Shown here: positions 16,865 to 25,511 of the stretch, in pieces
How the letters are laid out: each line of letters opens with the position of its first letter
Numbering within the stretch: position 1 is the stretch's first letter
NCBI GenBank assembly: GCA_963845975.1
Contig: CAWJUD010000002.1
Coordinates: forward strand, 2,294,001-2,358,000
Direction of reading: 5' to 3'
Origin: JBEKIK01 sp963845975
GTDB lineage: Bacteria; Planctomycetota; Planctomycetia; Pirellulales; Thermoguttaceae
Length of the DNA: 64,000 bases
Notes under the pieces: model-generated
Databases searched by the model: none
Told to the model about the DNA's origin: nothing
The model's input: only the letters and a program-made list of their open reading frames with translations
Made by a program: the position numbers and the translations under genes

Positions 16865-17929
16865 CTATGGCGATGTCCGCGATTCAAGCACGGCGCGGAT
16901 CAAAAGCGGCCAGGCGATGGTGGCATCGCAATGCACCTCGGCAAAACGTCCGCCCTCCTCGCGGCTAACGAATTTACCCCAGGAAACGCCTTCGGAATAG
17001 GTACATCCGCTCAATCCGCCCCAATGTACCGGTTCCGGGCAAATCCGCACCGCATAACGGAAGCGCGGCACGGGAAGATTGGCGCCGATGCGCATGTTAA
17101 TGGTTTCCACAAACGGTCCCACCTGCTGGGCCCAATTCCTGGGCACGCCGCCACCAATTGTAAAGATGCCCAGCCGCTTGGCCTTTAGAATCCGTTGGGC
17201 ATAGTTGTGAAGGTCCAGGAAAGGATTATAAGACGGAACAGGGTCGAAGAATTTTTCCAAATCGGCCTCTTTCCCCGGGACAAAATCCCGCTCCAAGGCG
17301 TGCTTTGCCAGATCCAACCCCAGCTCTGAATCGGTCAGGGCGGGCACGTAAACCGGCGTCTCGCGCCGATATGCACAACCTAGGATGCTGGGCATTTGCC
17401 CGGTTTCCAGGAGTTTTTTTCCAATGGCCCGATTTATTTGCCAGGAACAACTCGGCTCTGAGCGGTCCGTCTCATCCAGCACTTTCTTCACCAGGTTCCA
17501 AGCCCGGCAAAGATTGGCCTCCATCTCCACGGTGTCGTACACGCGATTGTAGCCCCATGTATAAAGCTGTTTGTCGGTGACGCGGGGATCGGACTTATAA
17601 TGCACTCCTCCCACGGCCTCCGAAAGACCGTGGGCCATGATCGCCCCGGTGCTGACAATGATATGCGCCAGGCCGGCATCGATCATTTCACACAACACTT
17701 TGCCCATCTTCGCCACGGTCATCGCCCCGGATACCGTAACCACGATGGTGCAATCCGGATCGTCTGCCATGGCCGATAGAACATCAAAGGCCTCGCCCAA
17801 TTCCCGGCCCCCAAAAGCCGTTCGCGACAACCTTCGCAGCATGTCGGCAAAGCCCGTCACCTGCCGAAGATCTATCGCTTCAAGAGGTTCGAAGCCGTCT
17901 TTTCCGCCGTCGTGCAGTTCTCGGGTCAT
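16865..17929 (-). CDS. Deoxyhypusine synthase-like protein (probable homospermidine-type synthase)
   Basis: 354 residues of the deoxyhypusine synthase fold, an NAD-dependent transfer of the aminobutyl group of spermidine. Visible marks: VTVSGAMTVAKMG (NAD region), IVSTGAIMAHGLSEA, GVHYKSDPR, IGGGVPRNW, and GLSGCTYSEGVSWGKF, which contains the catalytic lysine (about K319). Bacteria lack eIF5A, and characterised bacterial homologues make homospermidine from polyamines. That is the likeliest role here, though not proven. The pyruvoyl arginine decarboxylase is divergent, 377 bases away, giving a small polyamine locus. Confidence 0.85.
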   Translation of the reverse strand: MTRELHDGGKDGFEPLEAIDLRQVTGFADMLRRLSRTAFGGRELGEAFDVLSAMADDPDCTIVVTVSGAMTVAKMGKVLCEMIDAGLAHIIVSTGAIMAHGLSEAVGGVHYKSDPRVTDKQLYTWGYNRVYDTVEMEANLCRAWNLVKKVLDETDRSEPSCSWQINRAIGKKLLETGQMPSILGCAYRRETPVYVPALTDSELGLDLAKHALERDFVPGKEADLEKFFDPVPSYNPFLDLHNYAQRILKAKRLGIFTIGGGVPRNWAQQVGPFVETINMRIGANLPVPRFRYAVRICPEPVHWGGLSGCTYSEGVSWGKFVSREEGGRFAEVHCDATIAWPLLIRAVLESRTSP

Positions 17930-18306
17930 GATTAAAATCTAAAATAATGGTGAATCAGAGCGGGCAAGACCACACCCGCATCCTCATTTCAGGGTATAAA
18001 GCAGCGAATGTCAAGGCAGGGTGCAAAAGGAATCAAACTTGCCATTTATACCAAAGCTTTGTAAAGTAATTGCTCCATTTCGAGCATGTGCCGTATATAT
18101 TCATAAGTGCCTTACACTCCGCGTTGCCGCGAGCCGTTTTTTTCTCCCTTAGCCAAACAGGGGATTTACAAGAAGGCTTGCCAATGACTAAAAAACACAA
18201 ATTGTTGGGGTGGAAGTTGCGCTTCCACTCCGGTACGAGAGTATAAATATCGTACCAACGCGGAATCCTTCAGGCATTTTTCACACCAACGTAAGGAGGA
18301 GAAGGA
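17930..18306. other. Divergent regulatory region of the polyamine genes with two hairpins
   Basis: No gene. Two adjacent perfect stem-loops precede the arginine decarboxylase: GTGGAAG (18210-18216) / CTTCCAC (18222-18228) and GGTACGA (18232-18238) / TCGTACC (18250-18256). They may be a leader structure or repeat elements. The Shine-Dalgarno AAGGAGGAGAAGGA follows at 18292-18305. Confidence 0.5.
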
Positions 18307-18864
18307 GTGGCAGAGCCGCTCGTACCACGAGAAGTATTTTTCACTAAGGGCATAGGCAAACATAACACCCGGCTGCAAAGCTTCGAATTGGCCTTGCGTG
18401 ACGCCGGCATCGAGATCTTTAACCTGGTCCGCGTGTCGAGCATTTTTCCCCCCCACTGCAAAGTGGTCTCAAAAAAGCAGGGGTTGCCCAAGCTTCAGCC
18501 CGGCCAGATCGCTTATTGCGTCTTGGCCGAGGCCTCGACGAACGAGCCCTCGCGGATGGTGGGGGCAGGCATCGGATTGGCCGTGCCCGCCGCCGGAGAA
18601 CAGTACGGATACATCAGCGAACACCACGACTTCGGCATCACCGAGCCGCGCCTGCGCGACCTGGTCGAAGACATGGCCGCCACCATGCTGGCCACTACGC
18701 TGGGCATCGAATTCGATCCCGAAACCGCTTACGACTACCGCAAGGAAATTTACCACATGTCCGGCAAGATCATTCGAACCCGGGCCTGCGTGCAAACGGC
18801 CGAAGGCGATAAAAAAGGGCTCTGGACCACGGTTGTGGCCTCAGCCGTGTTCGTGGTCGATTAA
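18307..18864 (+). CDS. Pyruvoyl-dependent arginine decarboxylase
   Basis: 185-residue proenzyme that self-cleaves to create a pyruvoyl cofactor and converts arginine to agmatine, the first step of polyamine synthesis. GTG start at 18307 directly behind an extended purine-rich ribosome site. The self-cleavage serine pair is in NLVRVSSIFPP (S44-S45, the second becoming the pyruvoyl group). Other family marks are YCVLAEASTNEP, GAGIGLAVP, EHHDFG and ARKEIYH-like YRKEIYHMSGKII. Length matches the Methanocaldococcus-type enzyme. Neighbouring DHS-like gene and absence of a PLP decarboxylase nearby suggest this supplies polyamine precursors. Confidence 0.93.
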   Translation: MAEPLVPREVFFTKGIGKHNTRLQSFELALRDAGIEIFNLVRVSSIFPPHCKVVSKKQGLPKLQPGQIAYCVLAEASTNEPSRMVGAGIGLAVPAAGEQYGYISEHHDFGITEPRLRDLVEDMAATMLATTLGIEFDPETAYDYRKEIYHMSGKIIRTRACVQTAEGDKKGLWTTVVASAVFVVD

Positions 18865-19008
18865 GGAATCAGGGTTCGGGATTCAGGGTTCAGTTTTTTT
18901 AAAAAACTTATACCAATTGGTAGACCATTAATTATAATCCACAAATCCCAACCCCAATTTCTGATCGTGTTTCCTGAACTCCCAAATTCTGAACCCTGAA
19001 CGCTGTGG

Positions 19009-19452
19009 TTACGACCTAATGCCTGCCGAGTCGTCGATGGGCGATGGGACCGACTGCAAAAAACGCCCGCCGCTCTCGTACCAACCCTGCTTGGTAAATC
19101 GGCACCATCTAAGATCAATGAGAAAACCCAGCCAATGGCCGTTGCATTCCAGCGATGCGATCATGCGGCGGTACGGCAATGGCTTGGGATGATAGAAACC
19201 CAAACCGCGATTAGACAAATGCTTGCCCACGACCGCGACGCTTTTGCCTTGCGGCGTAATGCCGTCTTCGGCAACCGGGGTGAGATGGATCAAGTAGGGA
19301 AACGGATAGCGGTTCTCATGCCGCTTTTCCAATATTTCCTGTTCGGTAAATAGCGCACTCATCAACACCATCACTTGCCTGCGGACGTCGTCTTCCTGAA
19401 TGAGATCGCTGTCCGAAATTAGATCAAGGCGCGGATCATCAAGCTGAATCAT
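19009..19452 (-). CDS. PilZ-like small protein, uncharacterised
   Basis: 147 residues. The central part reads GKSVAVVGKHLSNRGLGFYHPKPLP, then RRMIASLE, close to the PilZ pattern (D/N-x-S-x-x-G after a beta strand) used in c-di-GMP receptors. An RxxxR site is not clear (EKRHENRYP is a weak candidate). The C-terminus has WCRFTKQGWYESGGRF. Such proteins recur in planctomycetes. I infer a PilZ-type beta barrel. Ligand binding is uncertain. It stands alone, convergent with the arginine decarboxylase over a short inverted repeat (CAGGGTTCAG / CTGAACCCTG). Confidence 0.6.
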   Translation of the reverse strand: MIQLDDPRLDLISDSDLIQEDDVRRQVMVLMSALFTEQEILEKRHENRYPFPYLIHLTPVAEDGITPQGKSVAVVGKHLSNRGLGFYHPKPLPYRRMIASLECNGHWLGFLIDLRWCRFTKQGWYESGGRFLQSVPSPIDDSAGIRS

Positions 19453-19659
19453 GAGATATCACCAAATTAGACGGCTTTTTTACCCATCTGCCCCTGCATT
19501 CACGGACGGATGGATTGTATGGGATATATGGCCTATGCAGGCACGTGGACGCGAAGTGAAAAGACCTGTCTGCGAAAAAAACTGTCACAACCCGCGATCA
19601 AGCACCTTATGGGAGAAACATGCCCCAAAGCGCCGGATCGTCAGATGACCAAATAAAAT

Positions 19660-20058
19660 CTAGTTCATAAATCCCAGGATGTCAAATGCCTGATCCATCT
19701 TATTGGCCTCGAACAACGCAATCGCCCAACGCCGATAAACACCCCACACGGCGCGCCGGAAATATGCATTGTCCGGCATTTCCGACGCCGCTTGATTTAA
19801 CAATTCCACGGCCTCCAGGTATCGGCCCGCCTTGCACAACTCTTGCGACCATTGATGGTGCACGTATAAGAAATTGATTGTGAACGTCTGCAGATAGATT
19901 TCCGACGGCGGAATATCACCCAATCGCAACAAACATAGGATGCAAAAAGACAACACACGGACAAGAAGCCGGCAATTTATATAAATTTTGCCGCTCTCAG
20001 GTCCGTTTAAACCCCAAAAAACCCTCTGCCACCAATAAAGAAAGTAATAATCTCTCAC
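19660..20058 (-). CDS. Small TPR-like protein, possibly a gene remnant
   Basis: Up to 132 residues. The C-terminal 75 residues look like two helical-hairpin repeats (QELCKAGRYLEAVELLNQAA and RRWAIALFEANKMDQAFDIL), as in tetratricopeptide proteins. The N-terminal half is Trp/Tyr/Leu-rich and less convincing. It could be the end of a larger TPR protein whose front has been lost, or a small membrane-anchored protein. No partner gene nearby; tRNA-Arg follows upstream at 20090. Confidence 0.45.
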   Translation of the reverse strand: MRDYYFLYWWQRVFWGLNGPESGKIYINCRLLVRVLSFCILCLLRLGDIPPSEIYLQTFTINFLYVHHQWSQELCKAGRYLEAVELLNQAASEMPDNAYFRRAVWGVYRRWAIALFEANKMDQAFDILGFMN

Positions 20059-20089
20059 CCAAATTTCTTGAGTCTACTAAAAAAGCAAG

Positions 20090-20163
<74 letters not shown>

Positions 20164-20272
20164 TTATTAACATGCCGGACTCTAAAATCACCTTGCATAT
20201 TAACAACGACAAGCATATCAGGATTCGGAAATACATGGAAGAGGGGCAAAAAGCCAGATATTATTGATTAGT

Positions 20273-20402
20273 CCGGATTATTCATGCATTTACACTAGCC
20301 CGAAGCGCAAGCAAGGGATGGCAAACAGTTTACCCTCGCTTGCGCTTCGGGCTGGTGTTCCGCACTATGCGTTAAAAATCCTAGGCTATGAATAATCCGG
20401 AT
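20273..20402. mobile_element. MITE-like element, copy 1
   Basis: A 130-bp element with perfect 14-bp terminal inverted repeats TCCGGATTATTCAT (20273-20286) / ATGAATAATCCGGA (20389-20402). An inner long hairpin has AGCCCGAAGCGCAAGC and GCTTGCGCTTCGGGCT arms around GGCAAACAGTTTA. Flanks ATTAG / ATTGG could be a 5-bp target duplication with one mismatch. A second copy in opposite orientation lies at 60946-61074. There is no coding capacity, so any transposition would need a transposase in trans. It ends 6 bases from the maf stop codon. Confidence 0.85.
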
Positions 20403-20408
20403 TGGGTG

Positions 20409-20984
20409 TTAAATTTCCCGCAGCATTTCTGCCAGCAATTCCAGGGGCAGGCCGACTACGTTCGACTCGCTGCCTTCGACGATATGCACCCAGCCCAGCC
20501 GGTCTTGATAGCCGAAGGCCCCGGCCTTGCCTTGCCATTGGCCGCCGGCAATATATTCGTCAAGTTGCGTGTGGGAGAGCGGGTCCATGCGCAACGTGGT
20601 TATGGCCACCCGGGTCCGGGGTTTGCCGCCGGGAATTTTCCACAGGCACAAACCGCTAAAAACTCGGTGCTCTCGGCCGCTAAGGGTTTGCAGTATTTGC
20701 CGGGCGTGAAGTTCGTCCGACGCCTTGCCCAGAATCTGTCCGTTGCACTCCACAACCGTATCGCAAGCCAATATGACGCCTTCGCCGACTTGCCGGGCGA
20801 CATCGGCCGCTTTTTGACAGGCCAGCCGGGCAACCAACTCCGCGGGTGTTTCCGTGCCGCACAGTCCGCTCTCGGACTCTTCCATCGGCGGGTAGACCTC
20901 GAATCGATAGCCCGCCTCATGCAATAATTCACAACGCCGTGGCGACCGGCTGGCAAGTATGAGTTTCAGTGGCGGCATAATCAT
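20409..20984 (-). CDS. maf: Maf family nucleotide pyrophosphatase
   Basis: About 191 residues (ATG at 20984 or, two codons later, 20978). Maf/YhdE/YceF proteins hydrolyse non-canonical or canonical nucleoside triphosphates to monophosphates and affect septum formation. Family marks: LILASRSPRRCELL at the N-terminus, ESESG, ACDTVVECNGQILGKASD and the C-terminal GKAGAFGYQ. All core residues appear present. A longer open frame upstream (to 21068) reads through the divergent gene's leader and is not needed. The MITE-like repeat lies just behind its stop. Confidence 0.9.
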   Translation of the reverse strand: MIMPPLKLILASRSPRRCELLHEAGYRFEVYPPMEESESGLCGTETPAELVARLACQKAADVARQVGEGVILACDTVVECNGQILGKASDELHARQILQTLSGREHRVFSGLCLWKIPGGKPRTRVAITTLRMDPLSHTQLDEYIAGGQWQGKAGAFGYQDRLGWVHIVEGSESNVVGLPLELLAEMLREI

Positions 20985-21043
20985 AGTATATTGCGCAATA
21001 AGCCCATGGGTTGCAACCCGGTAGGCAAATATCCCCTGCGAGA

Positions 21044-21742
21044 ATGCCCACCTCAATGCCCAAATCAAAACTCCATATTCTCTACGAAGACAACCACCTG
21101 CTGGCGGTGTTAAAACCGGCGGGGATGGCCACGATGGGCGTTTCGGACTATAAAGCCAGCCTGTTTTCCATTGCCAAAGATTATATTAAACGCCGATACA
21201 ACAAGCCCGGCAACGTGTACCTGGGCGTGATGAGCCGACTGGATACCCCAGTAACCGGCGTGGTATTATTCGCCCGGACTTCCAAGGCCGCCGCACGATT
21301 GACCGAGCAGTTTCGCACGCATGCCGTGGAAAAGACATATTGGGCGTTAGTTGAAGGGAGATTGGAACCGCCTGCGGGCAGTTTTACTGATTATCTTGGC
21401 AAAGACGAACCGCACCACCGGATGCGGATCGTCGGGGCCGGATTGGAGGGGGCCAAATTAGCAAATCTGACATATCGAAAACTGTCGGATATTCAGGGCC
21501 AATCGCTGGTCGAGATTGTCTTAAAGACAGGGCGAAAGCATCAAATTCGACTCCAGTTCGCCCATCATGGACATCCGATCTTAGGCGACCGGAAGTATGG
21601 CAGCCGGCAGAGTTTTCTCTTGGGTATTGCCCTGCACGCCCGGCGGTTGGCGGTCGCGCATCCTGTTAAAGGGGAACTAATCGCACTGGAAGCCCCTTTG
21701 CCCGATGCCTGGTATCGTTGGGGGGTAAGCGAGCCTTCCTGA
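21044..21742 (+). CDS. RluA-family pseudouridine synthase
   Basis: About 232 residues (ATG at 21044, or 21056). It isomerises uridine to pseudouridine in rRNA or tRNA. Motif I reads YEDNHLLAVLKPAGM, and the catalytic Asp is in VMSRLDTPVTGVVLFARTSKAA (RLD motif). Later motifs are GRKHQIRLQFAHHGHPILGD and HARRLAVAHP. There is no S4 RNA-binding domain at the N-terminus, so this is a compact member like RluA/TruC-type enzymes. Target nucleotide not predictable. Divergent from maf with about 60 bases between. Confidence 0.92.
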   Translation: MPTSMPKSKLHILYEDNHLLAVLKPAGMATMGVSDYKASLFSIAKDYIKRRYNKPGNVYLGVMSRLDTPVTGVVLFARTSKAAARLTEQFRTHAVEKTYWALVEGRLEPPAGSFTDYLGKDEPHHRMRIVGAGLEGAKLANLTYRKLSDIQGQSLVEIVLKTGRKHQIRLQFAHHGHPILGDRKYGSRQSFLLGIALHARRLAVAHPVKGELIALEAPLPDAWYRWGVSEPS

Positions 21743-21807
21743 ACCGCTTGCGATGTCGCCTCCTCATAGTTATTGTAGTATTAGTATGGAAGTAGTAGGA
21801 CTTTTCC

Positions 21808-23238
21808 ATGAGTTTGGTCGAACGATCCTTATTTGAACAATGCGTCTTGGCCAGCGGATTGCTTAGCGAAAAGCAACTCGATGAGGCCCGGGCAGGGGTG
21901 CGCTGGTCGCATGGAAACGTGACCGATGCCAACGCCCCGCCCACCGATCTGCAGTTGGCCGATCGGCTGATAGAGATGGGCGTACTCAATCCCTGGCAGG
22001 CGAAGCAATTATTCGACGGCCGCACGAAATTCAATTTAGGGTCTTATTGGATAGTCGATTCCATCGGCAAGGGCGGAATGGGCCAAGTATTCAAGGCCCA
22101 ACTCGATAGAGTCGGCCGTGAGGTGGCCATCAAAGTCTTGCCGCGCAACAAGTGCACGCCCGAGGCCATAGCCAATTTCTCCCGCGAAATCCGGGCCTTG
22201 GCCAGTCTGAACCACCCCAAGCTGGTCGCCGCACTCGATTCCGGACAAGACGGAAAAGTGCATTATCTCGTTACCGAATATGTTAACGGCGTGGACTTGC
22301 GCAAACTCATTCGCCGGACCGGCCCCTTATGTATGACTGCGGCGGCAAACATCATCTATCAAGTGGCCGATGGATTGGAACACGCCCATTCCAAGGGGAT
22401 TATCCATCGGGATGTGAAACCGGGCAACGTGCTCGTTACTCCGCAAGGCGAGGCAAAACTTTCCGATCTGGGACTGGCCGGACCTCTGGAATCGAGCGCC
22501 GAAAACGATCCTCGTTACGGCAAGATCGTGGGCACGGCCGATTACCTTTCCCCAGATCAGGTAAAAGATCCTTGGAATGCCACCCCGGCCTGGGATATTT
22601 ACGCCTTGGGATGCACCTTGTATTACATCGTCACGGCCAAGGTCGCTTTTCCCGGCGGTACGACCAGCGATAAAGCCCGGGCCCACTGCGAACTCCGCCC
22701 CCTGGATCCCCGCTTGTTGAATCCGCGTCTAAGCGCGGAATTCGTCGACATGCTGGCCGACATGATGGCCAAGGAACCTTCGCAGCGAATTCCTTCGGCA
22801 ACGGCCGTAAAAGAACGGCTAAAACCCTGGCTGCCGGGCGGTCCCCTGGCCGACGCTCCAACCGCTGATTTGGGCGAAAATGCCCAACCCACTCGCCCGC
22901 GTTCTCCCCCGGTGGCAACCACGCAGATGCAACGGCTTCGCGGAATTTATCCCAATCGCACGGAGCCGTCCGAGCACGCAAAGCCGATGCCCCTGCCCGA
23001 GACTAAAATCGATTATCCTGAATTGCCCCAGGTAAGCGAGAGTTCCGACAGCAGTTCCAACCGCATCGTGACTATGTTGGATTTATTGAACGAACAGGAT
23101 TCGTCGGAAGAAATGCAAATTCCCTCGGCCAACGACTGGCTCTCCATACACAACCCGATAACCCTCGTGGTCGCTTCTACGGCGGGGTTGGCGATCATCG
23201 TGTTGCTGATCTGGCTGTTGATTCAGGTGCTTCGTTAA
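21808..23238 (+). CDS. Membrane-anchored Hanks-type Ser/Thr protein kinase
   Basis: 476 residues. An N-terminal region (1-75) with LLSEKQLDEARAG and LNPWQAKQLFDGRTKF is the pattern seen ahead of many planctomycete kinases. The kinase domain runs about 78-345: GKGGMGQVFKA (P loop), VAIKVLP (ATP lysine), HRDVKPGN (catalytic loop), DLGLA in place of DFG, and GTADYLSPDQV. A Pro-rich linker follows. A single C-terminal membrane segment (PITLVVASTAGLAIIVLLIW) places the kinase in the cytoplasm with almost nothing outside. Ligand sensing is therefore unlikely to be external. It is convergent with a second kinase 15 bases away. Confidence 0.93.
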   Translation: MSLVERSLFEQCVLASGLLSEKQLDEARAGVRWSHGNVTDANAPPTDLQLADRLIEMGVLNPWQAKQLFDGRTKFNLGSYWIVDSIGKGGMGQVFKAQLDRVGREVAIKVLPRNKCTPEAIANFSREIRALASLNHPKLVAALDSGQDGKVHYLVTEYVNGVDLRKLIRRTGPLCMTAAANIIYQVADGLEHAHSKGIIHRDVKPGNVLVTPQGEAKLSDLGLAGPLESSAENDPRYGKIVGTADYLSPDQVKDPWNATPAWDIYALGCTLYYIVTAKVAFPGGTTSDKARAHCELRPLDPRLLNPRLSAEFVDMLADMMAKEPSQRIPSATAVKERLKPWLPGGPLADAPTADLGENAQPTRPRSPPVATTQMQRLRGIYPNRTEPSEHAKPMPLPETKIDYPELPQVSESSDSSSNRIVTMLDLLNEQDSSEEMQIPSANDWLSIHNPITLVVASTAGLAIIVLLIWLLIQVLR

Positions 23239-23253
23239 CCGCCGCTGCCGGCG

Positions 23254-24489
23254 CTATCGTGTCTCAATCCGCCGATCTTTGGAAAAATCTTTTAAGCCCG
23301 CGTCTAATTCTCCCAATTCATCTTGTTTGAACACAACATGATATGTTCGCGCTTGCAGGCCTTCGATCGTGCAAGGCGTTCGGTACGCATGTCCCTCGGC
23401 ATCGACCTGGAGGATATTGTCCAGGTAAATAGTGGCTTCAAAAGGATAAATAAAATTAACGTGGACCAGTCGCGGCCTGCTCAGCCATACTCCCGCCCAT
23501 ACAAGCAGCAGTGCGGTAAAGCAGGCCAAGCAGGCCGTTATGAGCTGTTTTACGCGAGTTCGGCGGAGTGCGGTCCGCGGATCGGGTTCCTTCAATTCCT
23601 GGAGTATTTCCCGGGCGTCGCGGTACCGACGTTGCGGATCACCTTCGCAGGCCCGCAGGGCCGCTCGGATCAGAACGCTTAAAAATGGATCATGCACGAT
23701 TTTCCGGCCTATTTCGCCCGGGCTGGGAAATCTGTCGGCAGGCAGTCCCGTGACCATTTCATATATCACCAACCCGGCGGCGTACACATCGGCGCGGGCA
23801 TCCATGCGCCCGTCCGGCGGCATGTATTTTTCAGTTCCTACCCGGGATACGAGTGGATTGGCTTCGGTCAAAAGGCTGAAATCGGCGAGCTTTAATTCTC
23901 CGGCGACAAAAAGGCAATTCTCCGGCTTTACGTCGCGATGCACCATGCCTGCCTGATGCAGCGAAGCCAATCCGGCCAGCAACTGCCGCGCGTAAGAAAA
24001 ACACTCCCGGGGATCGAGCGGACCGCTTTCCAAGCGTTTCCTTAACGTGGCCGGTTGATATTCCTCAGTCCCCTCTCCCTTTGGGAGAGGGTTAGGGTGA
24101 GGGCTAGGGTGCGGGACATTTACATCGGCATCCGCTTCCATGCCCTTCCATGGTGATAGGCCCTCACAATAGTCCGAAGCGGGCCGGCCGGAGATGTCGT
24201 CGGCCAGGTCCATCACATAAAAAAGATAATCGGCGGTCTTGCCTACATGGTGAATGCTCAATAGATTCTGGTGCCGATGGCCCAGATTCGCTTCCAATCG
24301 CGTAAGCGACAGGATTTCCCGGCCGGCTGCATCCGTCGTGCCGGATCGCCGCAATGGAATCAACTTGACTGCACGCAAACGCCCGGTGGTTTGATTGGAC
24401 GCCAGCCACACCCGGCCGAATCCGCCCTCGCCGATGGACCGAATCAGGTTATAGTCCGGCACTTGTGGAGGTTCTTGGTTATCGGCCAT
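23254..24489 (-). CDS. Hanks-type Ser/Thr protein kinase with C-terminal membrane segment
   Basis: 411 residues. Kinase marks: GEGGFGRVWLA, AVKLIPL, HRDVKPENCL, and ADFSLLTEA, where the DFG glycine is Ser, then GTEKYMPPDG and ADVYAAGLVIYEMVTG. A membrane helix (LITACLACFTALLLVWAGVW) near 325-345 is followed by about 65 residues with a PEGA-like strand pattern (VHVNFIYPFEATIYLDNI). Residues around 122-140 (HPSPHPNPLPKGEG) are encoded by a CCCTCTCCC-type repeat inserted in frame between the N and C lobes. It starts 25 bases after the sigma-factor gene, forming a sigma-kinase pair typical of planctomycetes. Confidence 0.92.
   Translation of the reverse strand: MADNQEPPQVPDYNLIRSIGEGGFGRVWLASNQTTGRLRAVKLIPLRRSGTTDAAGREILSLTRLEANLGHRHQNLLSIHHVGKTADYLFYVMDLADDISGRPASDYCEGLSPWKGMEADADVNVPHPSPHPNPLPKGEGTEEYQPATLRKRLESGPLDPRECFSYARQLLAGLASLHQAGMVHRDVKPENCLFVAGELKLADFSLLTEANPLVSRVGTEKYMPPDGRMDARADVYAAGLVIYEMVTGLPADRFPSPGEIGRKIVHDPFLSVLIRAALRACEGDPQRRYRDAREILQELKEPDPRTALRRTRVKQLITACLACFTALLLVWAGVWLSRPRLVHVNFIYPFEATIYLDNILQVDAEGHAYRTPCTIEGLQARTYHVVFKQDELGELDAGLKDFSKDRRIETR
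24070..24115. repeat. CCCTCTCCC-hairpin repeat inside a kinase gene
   Basis: CCCTCTCCC (24071-24079) / GGGAGAGGG (24083-24091) followed by TTAGGGTGAGGGCTAGGGTG. It matches the intergenic copy at 10953-10987. It is translated on the minus strand as PHPNPLPKGEG without breaking the frame. Confidence 0.8.
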
Positions 24490-24513
24490 CAGTATTCAGT
24501 TTATATCCCCCCT

Positions 24514-25233
24514 TCACCGCGATTGCATGCTTTTTTCAATTCGCATGACAAGCGTCTGCTCGACGGCGGCTTGCGGCTGCGATCGGAGCGCTTGTTTGAT
24601 GCGCTCGCTGAGTTGACCGTCCTCGCGATATTCCGCACCCAATTCCTTCAGCCTCTTTAGGGCCCTTTTACATGCCCGATACACCCCATTGCGGGTCAAA
24701 CCCGTTTGTTTTGCAACCGCCGCTCCCGGAATTTCATGGAGCGTAAAAAGTTCAAACGCCAAGTAAGCCCTGTGACTCATCTCCCGCCGAACCACGTCCA
24801 GCAACACCAGCAGCAAGGCTTGTTCAAAGGCATTTTCCCAAAGCTCATCGGGCTCAAGTGTATCCGCCCGCGGCTCTACGCCGTTGATTTCTGAGTTCCC
24901 GCCTTTGGCCCTAATTCGCTCCGCCGGCCTGCGCCGCATTTCCGCCGCTTTGTTGCGAACCAACGTTCCCAGCCAATCGCGAAACCGGCCCCGCGCCGGA
25001 TCGTAATGAAAAAAGTCTTTTTGCTCGAAGACTTTCAACATCACGTCTTGCACGATCTCTTCCGCCGTGTGTTCCGAGCAGTTGCATCGCCTGGCGTATG
25101 CATAGATCAAACGCCAATAGCGCTGAAAAAATTCGTCCCAGGCCAGCGCGTCCGAACCGTCCCGCAAACGCTTAAGCAACGTCGCCTGCGTTTTGCTATT
25201 TAAGGCCGATGCATCCACCGAATTTGATCCCAT
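24514..25233 (-). CDS. ECF-like RNA polymerase sigma factor
   Basis: 239 residues from the ATG at 25233. Sigma region 2 is seen as FFQRYWRLIYAYARR, AEEIVQDVMLKVFEQ and FRDWLGTLVRNKAAEM. Region 4 near the C-terminus reads RAYLAFELFTLHEIPGAAVA then GVYRACKRALKRLKELG, a helix-turn-helix. There is no region 1 or 3, so it belongs with ECF-type factors that in planctomycetes are often paired with Ser/Thr kinases. No anti-sigma gene is adjacent; the downstream kinase may regulate it by phosphorylation. Residues 85-115 between the regions are longer than usual. Confidence 0.9.
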   Translation of the reverse strand: MGSNSVDASALNSKTQATLLKRLRDGSDALAWDEFFQRYWRLIYAYARRCNCSEHTAEEIVQDVMLKVFEQKDFFHYDPARGRFRDWLGTLVRNKAAEMRRRPAERIRAKGGNSEINGVEPRADTLEPDELWENAFEQALLLVLLDVVRREMSHRAYLAFELFTLHEIPGAAVAKQTGLTRNGVYRACKRALKRLKELGAEYREDGQLSERIKQALRSQPQAAVEQTLVMRIEKSMQSR

Positions 25234-25349
25234 CGCCAATGAGCCCTTTCCCGATAGTAAAACAGTACGATTTTATCGCAAATTTAAAAATATTTCAACC
25301 AACAAAGCCTGATTTTGTGCTTCTGGCGCATATTTATAGCGGTGCCCCA

Positions 25350-25403
25350 TAAAGCCGCGACCAGTGGTCGCGCGCGTATGTAAAGCCGCGACCAGTGGTC
25401 GCG
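25350..25403. repeat. Tandem TAAAGCCGCGACCAGTGGTCGCG palindromes
   Basis: Two identical 23-bp units (25350-25372 and 25381-25403, period 31), each with CGCGACC / GGTCGCG arms. They lie in the 278-base gap between divergent sigma-factor and PEGA-TPR genes. A diverged third copy is at 16814-16837. Confidence 0.8.
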
Positions 25404-25511
25404 GTCGCGCCCCATGCAACAATTATTGCCGCTGCAGTGCCCGGGGGTCGTTTCTCCCGGATTGGAAAAAGATTACAATTATTTTAACCCGGTGTTAAGA
25501 AAGGTGCGAAC

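Noticed and set aside
16865..17929. True deoxyhypusine synthase
   Set aside because: Bacteria do not have eIF5A as substrate; a homospermidine-type role is more plausible, though sequence alone does not settle it.
25350..25403. Tandem palindromes as a mini CRISPR array
   Set aside because: Only two units with an 8-base gap, self-complementary along their length, no spacers and no cas genes.
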